This document shows positions 55,201 to 63,717 of a stretch of DNA of 64,000 nt, piece after piece. The notes beneath the pieces are model-generated. The model made no database searches and was not told the origin of the DNA. It saw only the letters and a program-made list of their open reading frames with translations. The position numbers were made by a program, and so were the translations under genes. Origin of the DNA: Chryseobacterium limigenitum (GTDB lineage: Bacteria; Bacteroidota; Bacteroidia; Flavobacteriales; Weeksellaceae); assembly GCF_900114875.1 (NCBI RefSeq), contig NZ_FPKW01000010.1:62001-126000 (forward strand), read 5' to 3'. Numbering within the stretch: the first letter of the stretch is position 1; each line of letters begins with the position of its first letter.

Positions 55201-55396
55201 TAACCACAAAAGGCACAAAAGTTTTTACTTAACACTTAAGTTAATTTAAAAATGACATTAATCCTTACTAAAAGAACACTTAAGTTTTTTTGAAAATCTT
55301 TGATCTTCTTCTTATGTGAACTTTTTATTTTCAAAACATTAAACTTAAATACTTATGTGTTTTTTTAACTCAACGCTTTTGTTTCTTTTGTGGTTA
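55201..55396. repeat. Inverted-repeat-bounded non-coding element (MITE-like)
   Basis: The left end TAACCACAAAAGGCACAAAA and the right end (55376-55396) form a 21-bp inverted repeat with two mismatches. The inside is AT-rich and contains further partial palindromes around CACTTAAGT (55234, 55283). I recognise this 'AACCACAAAAG...CTTTTGTGGTT' type as a common Chryseobacterium intergenic repeat, from memory. Confidence 0.6.
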
Positions 55397-55504
55397 TAAA
55401 TTTTAAACCAATATGTAACGTGCATATATACACTATACATAATTCGAGTCGACAAAAATACTGTTTTTTTATCAAAACTCTATGCTATAATATATTACTA
55501 TATA

Positions 55505-55540
55505 ATAAACTCAAGCTGATAATAATCAACCTGAGTTTAT
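55505..55540 (-). terminator. Hairpin after pyrG
   Basis: ATAAACTCA pairs with TGAGTTTAT, with GCTGAT/ATCAAC also partly paired inside. The T-run is weak. Confidence 0.5.
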
Positions 55541-55568
55541 ATATGACGTTTGTAATTAAATAATTACC

Positions 55569-57176
55569 TTATTTCTTCTCACAAGCCTTAATAAAAGCTT
55601 TGAATAAAGGATGCGGTGTTGCAACCGTACTCTTGTATTCCGGGTGATACTGTACCCCAACATAGAATGGGTGATCCGGCATTTCTAATGCTTCCACCAA
55701 TCCTGTTTCAGGATTTGTACCTGTAGCTAAGAAACCATTCTTTTCAAATTCCTGAAGATAATCACTGTTGAATTCATAACGGTGACGGTGTCTTTCAGAA
55801 ATATTTTTAGTTCCGTAGATATCATACAACTTAGAAGCATTTTTCAATGAACATTTCCAAGCACCAAGACGCATTGTACCTCCTTTATCTACAACATTTT
55901 TCTGCTCTTCCATGATTGAAATTACAGGATCTGGTGTAGAAGTATCAAATTCCATTGAGTTCGCTTTTGCATGTCCAAGAACATTTCTGGCAAATTCAAT
56001 CGTCATGATCTGCATTCCTAAACAAATTCCCAACATCGGAACTTTATTTTCTCTTGCATACTGAGCCGTTAGAACTTTACCTTCAATTCCTCTATCGCCA
56101 AAACCTGGGGCAATAAGGATTCCATCTACACCATTTAAAGTTTCTTTGATATTTTCAGCAGTAATATCTCCACTGTAAACCCATCTTACTTTCACTTCAG
56201 TTTCAAGGCTTGCTCCTGCGTGTTTGAAAGCTTCAGCAATAGAAATATAAGAATCCTGCAGAGAAATATATTTACCTACTAAGGCAATTTCTACCGTTCT
56301 TTTAGGGTTTTTAAATTTTTTAAGGAAAGTTTTCCAGTCTTTAAGATCAGCTTCTTTATCATTTTTAAGATCTAATTCTTTTAAAACTACATCGTCAAAA
56401 TTTTGTTTTTGAAGGTACATCGGAACTTCATAGATCGTTTCCAAATCTTTACATTCAATCACATTATCTAAAGAAACGTTACAGAATTGAGCTAATTTTG
56501 CTCTCTGATCTTTTGGAATATTGTGCTCTGTTCTGCACACTAAAACATCTGCCATAATCCCGCTTTCCATCAATTGACGAACAGAATGCTGAGATGGTTT
56601 TGTTTTCAATTCTCCACTTGAAGCCAGATAAGGCAATAAAGTCAGGTGAATCACCATAGAATTTTTCTCACCCAATTCCCACTTCAACTGACGAACAGTC
56701 TCGATGTATGGTAAAGATTCAATATCTCCCACAGTTCCGCCGATCTCAGTAATGATGATATCGTAGTTCTGCTTAGATAAAATTTTAATTCTACGTTTAA
56801 TTTCGTTCGTGATATGAGGAATTACCTGAACTGTTTTCCCAAGGAAATCTCCTTTTCTTTCTTTATCAATTACAGTCTGGTAGATTTTTCCTGTCGTAAC
56901 GTTGTTATTTTGAGAAGTTGGAGCGTCCAAATAACGCTCATAGTGACCTAAATCCAGATCCGTCTCCGCACCATCTTCGGTTACATAGCATTCTCCATGC
57001 TCATAAGGGTTTAATGTTCCTGGGTCGATATTGATATAAGGATCTAGTTTTTGGATCGTTACATTAAAGCCGCGTGATTTTAGTAGAAGTCCCAGAGAAG
57101 CAGAAACGATTCCCTTTCCCAAAGATGAAGTTACACCTCCTGTCACAAAGATGTACTTTGTATTCTTTTTACTCAT
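55569..57176 (-). CDS. pyrG: CTP synthase
   Basis: 535 residues from ATG at 57176 (MSKKNTKYIFVTGGV). The N-terminal synthetase domain has the P-loop VTGGVTSSLGKGIVSASLG and DPYINIDPGTLNPYEHGECY. The C-terminal glutamine amidotransferase has the catalytic Cys in MLGICLGMQ and the His/Glu pair in GVQYHPEYKS. It makes CTP from UTP, ATP and glutamine. The frame is open to 57251, but a full promoter lies at 57192-57222, so a start inside or before it is excluded. Gene order pyrG-yidC is, as far as I recall, common in flavobacteria. Confidence 0.97.
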   Translation of the reverse strand: MSKKNTKYIFVTGGVTSSLGKGIVSASLGLLLKSRGFNVTIQKLDPYINIDPGTLNPYEHGECYVTEDGAETDLDLGHYERYLDAPTSQNNNVTTGKIYQTVIDKERKGDFLGKTVQVIPHITNEIKRRIKILSKQNYDIIITEIGGTVGDIESLPYIETVRQLKWELGEKNSMVIHLTLLPYLASSGELKTKPSQHSVRQLMESGIMADVLVCRTEHNIPKDQRAKLAQFCNVSLDNVIECKDLETIYEVPMYLQKQNFDDVVLKELDLKNDKEADLKDWKTFLKKFKNPKRTVEIALVGKYISLQDSYISIAEAFKHAGASLETEVKVRWVYSGDITAENIKETLNGVDGILIAPGFGDRGIEGKVLTAQYARENKVPMLGICLGMQIMTIEFARNVLGHAKANSMEFDTSTPDPVISIMEEQKNVVDKGGTMRLGAWKCSLKNASKLYDIYGTKNISERHRHRYEFNSDYLQEFEKNGFLATGTNPETGLVEALEMPDHPFYVGVQYHPEYKSTVATPHPLFKAFIKACEKK

Positions 57177-57191
57177 TAGATTAGGTTTGTG

Positions 57192-57222
57192 CAAAGTTAG
57201 GGGAAAAAGAAACACAAAGCAA
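57192..57222 (-). promoter_or_regulatory. Promoter of pyrG
   Basis: On the minus strand a -33 TTG (57220-57222), 20 bases, then -7 TAACTTTG (57192-57199), 16 bases upstream of ATG 57176. This decides the pyrG start. Confidence 0.75.
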
Positions 57223-57289
57223 TTTTTTACCTTTATGAAATTGTAAAACATGCCTCTATCATTTATAAATCCTGATGAAAAAATTTATC

Positions 57290-57297
57290 TATATTTG
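57290..57297 (+). promoter_or_regulatory. -7 box of the ynb-like operon
   Basis: TATATTTG matches TAnnTTTG, 32 bases upstream of the first ATG (57329). No -33 TTG at the usual distance. Confidence 0.5.
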
Positions 57298-57328
57298 ATC
57301 TCAACAAACACAAAAAGCCATAACCATA

Positions 57329-57931
57329 ATGATTTCGGTATATAAACTCAAACCAAAATTTCAGCAGCTGCTCACACCTATTTTATTATTTTTAAATAAA
57401 AAGAAAATTACAGCCAATCAAATTACGATCAGTTCAATTTTGTTATCTGTCATTATTGGAGTCTTATTTTGGAATGCTGATGTTTCAAAGTGGTTTTTCC
57501 TAAGCTTACCGATCGGATTACTGATAAGGATGGCTTTGAATGCGCTGGACGGGATGATGGCAAGAAAATTTAATCAAACGAGTAAATTAGGTGAAGTTTT
57601 GAATGAGGTTGGAGATATCGTTTCAGATGTGATTATATTTTTTCCTTTATTAAAATTTCAGCCGGAAAGTTTGTATTTAATTATAGCCTTCATTATTTTA
57701 AGCATCATTAATGAATTTGCAGGATTGATTGGAAAAGTGGTCGGAAAACAACGCCGTTATGACGGGCCGATGGGAAAAAGTGACCGCGCTTTGATTCTAG
57801 GTTTGTATGGCTTGATCGCATTTTTTGGAGTGAATATTTCAAATTATTCTCAATATATATTTGGTCTGATTATTTTATTACTTCTGATCAGCACTTACAC
57901 CCGACTTAAAAAATCACTCCATGAAGCCTGA
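57329..57931 (+). CDS. CDP-alcohol phosphatidyltransferase (YnbA-like)
   Basis: 200 residues with about five membrane helices. The CDP-alcohol phosphotransferase signature is complete in ALDGMMARKFNQTSKLGEVL followed by NEVGDIVSD, giving DGx2ARx8Gx3Dx3D. It should transfer a phosphatidyl group from CDP-diacylglycerol to an alcohol acceptor that cannot be named. It is the first gene of a six-gene plus-strand operon and overlaps the next gene by 11 bases. Size and gene company match E. coli YnbA. Confidence 0.9.
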   Translation: MISVYKLKPKFQQLLTPILLFLNKKKITANQITISSILLSVIIGVLFWNADVSKWFFLSLPIGLLIRMALNALDGMMARKFNQTSKLGEVLNEVGDIVSDVIIFFPLLKFQPESLYLIIAFIILSIINEFAGLIGKVVGKQRRYDGPMGKSDRALILGLYGLIAFFGVNISNYSQYIFGLIILLLLISTYTRLKKSLHEA

Positions 57932-58724
57932 AGAAAATAAATTCGCAGACGTTCCTTTACGCGTGAAAACATGGATTTACATTATCCTAGTTTTTGCTCT
58001 TGGAATTTCACATCCTTTGGCAATGAAGATCTTCGTTTCATGGATCAGTTTTCAATGTTTTTTTGAATTTTTGAGAATGTTTAAAGTGAATACCAACAAA
58101 ATTATTCCTTCAATTATCGTTGGAGTTTTACAATTCTTTTTATTGCTTTTTTTGAATATTGAGAACTATTTTCTTTACAGTTTATCTCTATTAATCATTA
58201 TATTATTATCTTTTTCAATATTAAAATCATCGGGAAAACAATTGTCTGGAATATTAATTGGTTTAGTAGTTTGCCTTTTTGCTTTTCCGCATTTAGCTTT
58301 TATCCGAGAAAATATTTCAGGAATTTACTCAATTATTTTCCTCGTTGTAATTACCGAACTCAATGATGTTTTTCAATATGTAATGGGAAAATTCTTTGGA
58401 AAACATAAAATCGTTCCGAAGATCAGCCCAAATAAAACGTTGGAAGGATTTCTTGGAGGGGTATTTCTTACGATGATATTAAGTAATATTTTAGGTTTCT
58501 TTTTATTAAATTCTACCATTCTCACCAACACAGTTTTAGGATTAATATTAGGAATTTCAGGATTTTGCGGAGACATTTTCATGTCTTATTTAAAAAGAAA
58601 AACAGATGTAAAAGACACCGGAAATTTACTCCCCGGACATGGTGGTTTATTAGACAGAATGGACAGTTTGATTTTTAATGCTCCGATTTTTTTCTGGCTG
58701 CTTCCCCTTCTTTTAAAGATGTAA
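57921..58724 (+). CDS. Phosphatidate cytidylyltransferase, CdsA-like (YnbB-like)
   Basis: 267 residues, seven or eight membrane helices. The CdsA signature region appears near the C-terminus as GDIFMSYLKRKTDVKDTGNL, then LPGHGGLLDRMDS. An upstream ITELNDVFQYVMGKFFGKHK and SPNKTLEGFLGG also fit. It makes CDP-diacylglycerol from phosphatidate and CTP, the direct substrate of the phosphatidyltransferase encoded just before it. A separate housekeeping cdsA is expected elsewhere, so this copy may be dedicated to the operon product. Confidence 0.9.
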   Translation: MKPEENKFADVPLRVKTWIYIILVFALGISHPLAMKIFVSWISFQCFFEFLRMFKVNTNKIIPSIIVGVLQFFLLLFLNIENYFLYSLSLLIIILLSFSILKSSGKQLSGILIGLVVCLFAFPHLAFIRENISGIYSIIFLVVITELNDVFQYVMGKFFGKHKIVPKISPNKTLEGFLGGVFLTMILSNILGFFLLNSTILTNTVLGLILGISGFCGDIFMSYLKRKTDVKDTGNLLPGHGGLLDRMDSLIFNAPIFFWLLPLLLKM

Positions 58725-58727
58725 AAA

Positions 58728-59765
58728 ATGGACAAAAAATTCAAAAGAGCACTATTATTTTCAGGTGGCGGAACAAGGTTAATGATCTACCTCGGAATGT
58801 TTGCAGCATTAGAAGAACTTGGAATGAAACCCGATGTTCTCATCGCTTCGTGTGGCGGAGCTTTTGCAGCAACCGTCATCAATGCTTTCCCGGACAATCT
58901 TTCAAGAAAAGGATATTTTCAATCCGAAGAATATTTTCAATTTGTATCTAAAACAACACTAACAAAACAGAAAAAACTCTCTGAAATCGGACTTTTCTCT
59001 CTAAAGAAACTATTTAACAAAAAGAATGCTCCTTATATTGAAGATGTCTTTAATCGATACTTGGTTGAAATGAATCAGGATTTAGCTATAGATTTTCCTT
59101 CATTAAAAAACACCAAATTTTCTCAAGAAATCCCAACACTTATCATCGGTTCAGAACTTCTTTTTGATCCAACAGAAGTTGAAAAAAAACGAAATAATCG
59201 AAAATTATATCAAAAAATAATTTTTACCGATCCGGAAACAGCAAAGAAAATAATTCCACAGCAAATCATCATTAGTTCTGAAAATTTAAAAAACAGTGCT
59301 ATCAAAGAAATTCCCAAAATAAGAACTGATGTTTCTTTGTTGGCAAGCACAAGGATTTCCGTTTCTGATATGTTCTATGTTGCTCCCGCTTCATTACATG
59401 GAAAATATTTTGCCGGCGGAGCTATCGATTTAATTCCCATTGAGCTTGCAAAACACATTGCTGATGAAGTTTTTATTGAAAAAAAGCAATCTTATACTCC
59501 TTTAGAAGAAGCTTTTGTTCGTGCCGTTTTAGGATACAGTGGAAATAAAAGACTGGAAGATATTGAAAAACAGTCGCCTGATTTTCAAATTGACACCAAT
59601 GATATCAAACAAAAACTGGAGGGACATTATATCAAAAAAAACATCAATTGGAAAAAATTTGAGATCGAGCTTTCTTTACCAAAAAGTCACCAACAGTTTG
59701 TAAAAGACATGGAGATGCAGTGGCAATATGGTTTTGATCAGACGATAAAAAGTATCAAAAAATAA
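58728..59765 (+). CDS. Patatin-like protein with altered catalytic dyad
   Basis: 345 residues. The patatin oxyanion loop FSGGGTRLMIYLGMFAALEE (GGGTR at 13-17) is intact. The nucleophile elbow, GxSxG in active patatins, reads ASCGG (40-44), so Ser is Cys42. The second dyad motif, DGG/DGA, reads AGG (229-231) in KYFAGGAIDLIP, so Asp is Ala229. Spacing to the following proline is as in active enzymes. It is probably catalytically dead or altered and may bind lipid. It begins 3 bases after the CdsA-like stop. Confidence 0.85.
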   Translation: MDKKFKRALLFSGGGTRLMIYLGMFAALEELGMKPDVLIASCGGAFAATVINAFPDNLSRKGYFQSEEYFQFVSKTTLTKQKKLSEIGLFSLKKLFNKKNAPYIEDVFNRYLVEMNQDLAIDFPSLKNTKFSQEIPTLIIGSELLFDPTEVEKKRNNRKLYQKIIFTDPETAKKIIPQQIIISSENLKNSAIKEIPKIRTDVSLLASTRISVSDMFYVAPASLHGKYFAGGAIDLIPIELAKHIADEVFIEKKQSYTPLEEAFVRAVLGYSGNKRLEDIEKQSPDFQIDTNDIKQKLEGHYIKKNINWKKFEIELSLPKSHQQFVKDMEMQWQYGFDQTIKSIKK

Positions 59766-59842
59766 AAGGAGTTGAAGCTTTTACACTTTTCGTGATTAAA
59801 TTAAACTTATTTTTACCTAAAATTGAAAATCACAACACACTC

Positions 59843-60595
59843 ATGAACGTTTTTATTGCAGGCGGAACTTCGGGAATCGGCTATTCTCTTGCTCAGCATT
59901 ATCTTTCAAAAGGGTATCGCGTAGGGATTTGTGGAAGAGATTTAACCAAAATTCCTGATAATAGTTCAGAAAATTTAAACGTATTTCAAGCAGATGTTTG
60001 TGATATAAATTCAATTTTTTCGGCAGTAAATGATTTTCTACAAAATAAGGTTCTTGATATTTTCATCAATTGCGCCGGAAGCTACGCAGAAGATGTTGCC
60101 GGAAGAATTTCTTATGAAGAAGCCGAAGAAATGCTGCAAACCAATATTTTAGGAACTGTCAATTGTTTTGAAGTAGCAAGAAAAGCTATGAAAGGTCAAA
60201 ACAAAGGAAATATTGCGGTTATCGCATCCGTTTCCGGGATTTTAGATTATGAAAATTCGAGTTTGTATACTAAGACTAAACGTTCGGTAATTCAGATTGC
60301 AGATGCTTATCGCCGGGCTTTGAAACCGTTTGGAGTTTCTGTAACGACCATTGCTCCGGGTTATGTTGATACCTTAAAATTGAGACAGCTTAACGATAAT
60401 GATCTAAGTAAAAAACCGTTTCTTACTGATCTTGAAACTGCTACAACAATCATTTCAGATGCTATTGAGAAGCGAAAAAAATTAATCATTTTCCCTGCAA
60501 AGATGAAATGGATGATGAAGTCATTATCCATCCTTCCTTCTTCATTATTAAATCTTATCATGTTCAGGAAAGCCAAATGGATGAAAAACGACTAA
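59843..60595 (+). CDS. Short-chain dehydrogenase/reductase
   Basis: 250 residues from ATG at 59843 (MNVFIAGGTSGIGYSLAQHY). A GTG at 59792 would add 17 residues without family support. The cofactor loop is GGTSGIG, the conserved NCAG is present as INCAGSYAE, and the catalytic Ser and YxxxK are in VSGILDYENSSLYTKTKRSV (Tyr-Thr-Lys-Thr-Lys). APGYVDT follows. It oxidises or reduces an alcohol/ketone with NAD(P). It is not part of the E. coli ynb operon. Its stop overlaps the next start by 19 bases, so the two are translationally coupled. Confidence 0.9.
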   Translation: MNVFIAGGTSGIGYSLAQHYLSKGYRVGICGRDLTKIPDNSSENLNVFQADVCDINSIFSAVNDFLQNKVLDIFINCAGSYAEDVAGRISYEEAEEMLQTNILGTVNCFEVARKAMKGQNKGNIAVIASVSGILDYENSSLYTKTKRSVIQIADAYRRALKPFGVSVTTIAPGYVDTLKLRQLNDNDLSKKPFLTDLETATTIISDAIEKRKKLIIFPAKMKWMMKSLSILPSSLLNLIMFRKAKWMKND

Positions 60596-61878
60596 AACTT
60601 AAGCCTAAAACCTATGCTATGTTGCTGTGTTCTGTTGTATTCATGATTGTTTACAATTATTCAGCATGGCATGTTTCAAAGCTCCAAAAAGTTCCATCTT
60701 TTGTTTTTGATTTTGAGAAATACATTCCGTTTCTCCCTTGGACTATCATTCCTTATATGACCAGCGTGCTGTTTTTCTGTAGCATTTTTTTCTTTTGCAA
60801 CACGAAAGAACAGCTTAAAGTTCTGACTCAAAGAATGTTGTTTGTAACTATTGTAGCCGGAATTTGTTTTCTATTATTTCCATTAAAATTTTCTTTGCAA
60901 AAACCGCAAGTCAGTAATTCTATTTTCGGATATTCTTTTCAGTTTTTAACAACTTTTGACTCGCCTTTCAATCAGGCTCCGTCTTTACATATTGTGTATG
61001 CTTTTATTTTCTGGAGCGTTTTTAGAAATTTAAAAAAGTGGAAGATCTTTTTAATGATTTGGCTCGTTGCTATAGGAATTTCTACTTTAACAACTTATCA
61101 ACATCATTTGATTGATGTTGTTACAGGAACTATTCTCGCCCACATTAGTTTTCTATTCTTTCCTTATCAGAAAAACAACTTTTTATACAGGAATTTTCAA
61201 GTCGCTAATTTTTATTTTTTATTAGCTTGGATCATTGTTTCAATCTTTTTATTGATATATAAATTTTCAAATGAATATTGGTTGATTTTGTTATGGCCAG
61301 CTCTTGTTATGATTTTGACAGGCTATCATTATCAAAAAAATAATATTCACTTTTTAAAAGATAACAATGGAAATATTCCTTTGTACAAAACAATATTTTA
61401 TTATCCATATTTATTCATTTATTGGATATTCTGGAAGTTTTTAAGAAAAAATAAAAAACCATTAGAAATTATAACCAACATTTATATTTCGTCAAAACCT
61501 GATAAAAATGATTTGCAGGATTTTGAAATTAATAAAAATACTTTCGTCTACGATCTTTCAGCAGAAATTGAAGAAAATTCTGAAATCAAACAAAAATCTA
61601 CCTATTACTCTGTTTCTTTTTTAGATATCGGAATGTTGGATCTTGATCAGACGAAAAAATTAGTTACAAAAATCACAGAAAATTATCTTCATCTTCCGAA
61701 AGACGGAAAAATACTCATTCATTGCACGATGGGCTACACCAGAAGTTCTGTCATCGGAATTTTAGTAATGAAAAATATTCTATCTTTACCTCTAAACCAA
61801 GCAATAACCAATATGAAAGTCCTGAATAAGAATGCGGTCATCCATTCTTACATCTACGATTTTCTGAAAAAATTTTAA
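60577..61878 (+). CDS. PAP2-type phosphatase fused to dual-specificity phosphatase (YnbD-like)
   Basis: 433 residues from ATG at 60577 (MDEKRLKLKPKT). Residues 1-260 contain about eight membrane helices with PAP2 motifs: FNQAPSLHIVYAF and TYQHHLIDVVTG. The C-terminal ~110 residues are a cysteine phosphatase with the HCx5R loop, ILIHCTMGYTRSSVIG. The fusion of a membrane lipid phosphatase and a DSP domain is the architecture of E. coli YnbD. It probably dephosphorylates a lipid phosphate at the membrane and a second substrate in the cytoplasm. It lies 2 bases before the next gene. Confidence 0.88.
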   Translation: MDEKRLKLKPKTYAMLLCSVVFMIVYNYSAWHVSKLQKVPSFVFDFEKYIPFLPWTIIPYMTSVLFFCSIFFFCNTKEQLKVLTQRMLFVTIVAGICFLLFPLKFSLQKPQVSNSIFGYSFQFLTTFDSPFNQAPSLHIVYAFIFWSVFRNLKKWKIFLMIWLVAIGISTLTTYQHHLIDVVTGTILAHISFLFFPYQKNNFLYRNFQVANFYFLLAWIIVSIFLLIYKFSNEYWLILLWPALVMILTGYHYQKNNIHFLKDNNGNIPLYKTIFYYPYLFIYWIFWKFLRKNKKPLEIITNIYISSKPDKNDLQDFEINKNTFVYDLSAEIEENSEIKQKSTYYSVSFLDIGMLDLDQTKKLVTKITENYLHLPKDGKILIHCTMGYTRSSVIGILVMKNILSLPLNQAITNMKVLNKNAVIHSYIYDFLKKF

Positions 61879-61880
61879 AT

Positions 61881-63575
61881 ATGAACAGTGGAAATTTTAA
61901 GAGTTTTGATGAAAGCGAGATCTTTTATCGCGAGTGGAATTATCAACCTCAACAAAAAAGCATCATCATCATCCATCGCGGACACGAACATTCTGAAAGA
62001 CTGAACGATATCGCACAATCACCTCAATTTTCAAACTATACTATTTTTGCATTCGACCTTCGCGGGCATGGACATACAAAAATGCCGACATCTTCCGTTT
62101 TCATGGATTATGTTCGTGATCTGGACTCTTTTTCAAAATTTTTACAGTCAAAATATGAAGTGAAAATTTCTGATGTTTTCGTACTTGCCAACAGTATTGG
62201 CGGCGTTGTCGCTTCGGCTTGGGCTCATGATTTTGCACCTGATATTGCGGGAATGGCTCTTTTGGCACCCGCTTTTAGAATCAATCTTATTGTTCCTTTG
62301 GCAAATGAAATGATCACTTTGGGGACAAAATTGAAGAAAGGATTGATTATCAAAAGTTATGTAAAATCAACCATGTTGACTCATGATCCCGAACAGCAAA
62401 AAGCTTACGATACAGACCCTTTGATCACAAGATCTATTGATGCAGAATTACTGATCGATCTTGCAAAAGCAGGAAAACGTTTGGTTGAAGATGCAGAAGC
62501 AATCGACACACCTACCCTTATTTTATCTGCTGAAAAAGATCACGTCGTTTTCAATAAAGATCAGAAAAATTTTCATGATAAATTAGATACAGATTTAAAA
62601 AAATACGAAGTCCTTCCTAACTTTTTCCATGGAATCTTGTTTGATACAGGAAAGGAAATGGTTTATGATAAAATTAAAGATTTCGCTGAAAAATGCTTTA
62701 CCAAAACTCAGAAAAAAGCATCACTTTCACCGGATAAATTTTCTGTAAAAGAATATCAGGATCTTCAAAATAATGTTGGAAATAACCTGAATTTTAAATT
62801 TCAAAAATGGTCTCTCAGCAAAATTGGAAAGATCAGCAACGGAATGGCAATCGGATTGAAACACGGTTTTGATTCCGGCGCTTCTTTGGATTATGTTTAT
62901 CACAACCAGCCTCAAGGGAAATTAGGTTTCGGAAAAATGATGGATAAAAATTATCTTGAAGCTATCGGCTGGACGGGGATTAGAATCAGAAAACAACATT
63001 TGATCAAGATTTTAGAACAAAAAATTCAAACTCTGAAAAAAGAAGGCAGAAAAGTAAAGATCCTTGATATTGCAGGCGGAACTGGAAACTATTTATTCGA
63101 TATTAAAGAAAAATATCCTGAAGTTGAAATCGTTGTCAATGAATTTGTACAGGCAAATATTGAGATCGGAGAAAAAGTAATTCAGGGCAAAAAATATCAA
63201 AACATCAGATTCACCAATTTCGATTGTTTTGATCCTGAAACGTATAAAAAATTGAATTTTGAGCCTAATATCACCATTGTTTCGGGAATTTTAGAGCTTT
63301 TTGGAGATAACGAAATGGCGAGTAAAGCGATTCAGGGAATTAATTCTATTTCAGAGCAAAATTCATTCATCGTTTATACCGGACAGCCTTGGCATCCACA
63401 ATTAAAAATGATTGCGTATGTTCTGAATAATCATCAAAACAAAGACTGGATCATGAGAAGACGTTCGCAAAAAGAACTTGACAGAATGATGGCTTTCAAT
63501 AATATTCAGAAAGAAAATATGTTGATCGATGATTTTGGAATTTTTACAGTTTCTTCTGGGAAGGTTAATTTTTAA
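61881..63575 (+). CDS. Alpha/beta hydrolase fused to SAM-dependent methyltransferase (YnbC-like)
   Basis: 564 residues. Residues 1-285 are an alpha/beta hydrolase: oxyanion IIHRGHEHSERL, FDLRGHGHT, nucleophile elbow LANSIGGVVAS, the acid in LILSAEKDHVVF and the His in NFFHGILFDTGKE. Residues 300-564 are a class I methyltransferase with motif I KILDIAGGTGNYLFDI and motif II EIVVNEF. This two-domain layout is that of E. coli YnbC. It probably cleaves an acyl chain and methylates the product or a related lipid. It is the last gene of the operon. Confidence 0.9.
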   Translation: MNSGNFKSFDESEIFYREWNYQPQQKSIIIIHRGHEHSERLNDIAQSPQFSNYTIFAFDLRGHGHTKMPTSSVFMDYVRDLDSFSKFLQSKYEVKISDVFVLANSIGGVVASAWAHDFAPDIAGMALLAPAFRINLIVPLANEMITLGTKLKKGLIIKSYVKSTMLTHDPEQQKAYDTDPLITRSIDAELLIDLAKAGKRLVEDAEAIDTPTLILSAEKDHVVFNKDQKNFHDKLDTDLKKYEVLPNFFHGILFDTGKEMVYDKIKDFAEKCFTKTQKKASLSPDKFSVKEYQDLQNNVGNNLNFKFQKWSLSKIGKISNGMAIGLKHGFDSGASLDYVYHNQPQGKLGFGKMMDKNYLEAIGWTGIRIRKQHLIKILEQKIQTLKKEGRKVKILDIAGGTGNYLFDIKEKYPEVEIVVNEFVQANIEIGEKVIQGKKYQNIRFTNFDCFDPETYKKLNFEPNITIVSGILELFGDNEMASKAIQGINSISEQNSFIVYTGQPWHPQLKMIAYVLNNHQNKDWIMRRRSQKELDRMMAFNNIQKENMLIDDFGIFTVSSGKVNF

Positions 63576-63660
63576 GTTAAAATTAAAACTTTTAAAAATT
63601 TAGTTTAGATTCCTCCAGGATGACAAATAAACTGTTAAATTTTAAATTATTATAAAATAA

Positions 63661-63695
63661 AAAAGGCTTCCCAATACTATTGAGAAGCCTTTTCT
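63661..63695. terminator. Bidirectional terminator between the ynb-like operon and the YceI gene
   Basis: AAAAGGCTTC pairs with GAAGCCTTTT with a 13-base loop. T-rich on both strands (TTTTC and TTTTTATTT). Confidence 0.8.
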
Positions 63696-63717
63696 TAAAC
63701 CAAATTTATATGAAAAA

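Larger units (their letters stand above)
55154..55568. other. Intergenic stretch with a MITE-like repeat
   Basis: Contains a 196-base unit bounded by inverted repeats (55201-55396) and the pyrG terminator hairpin (55505-55540). No gene seen. Confidence 0.6.

Noticed and set aside
57177..57251. 25-residue N-terminal extension of pyrG
   Set aside because: It spans a full promoter (TTG-20-TAACTTTG) and lacks family similarity.
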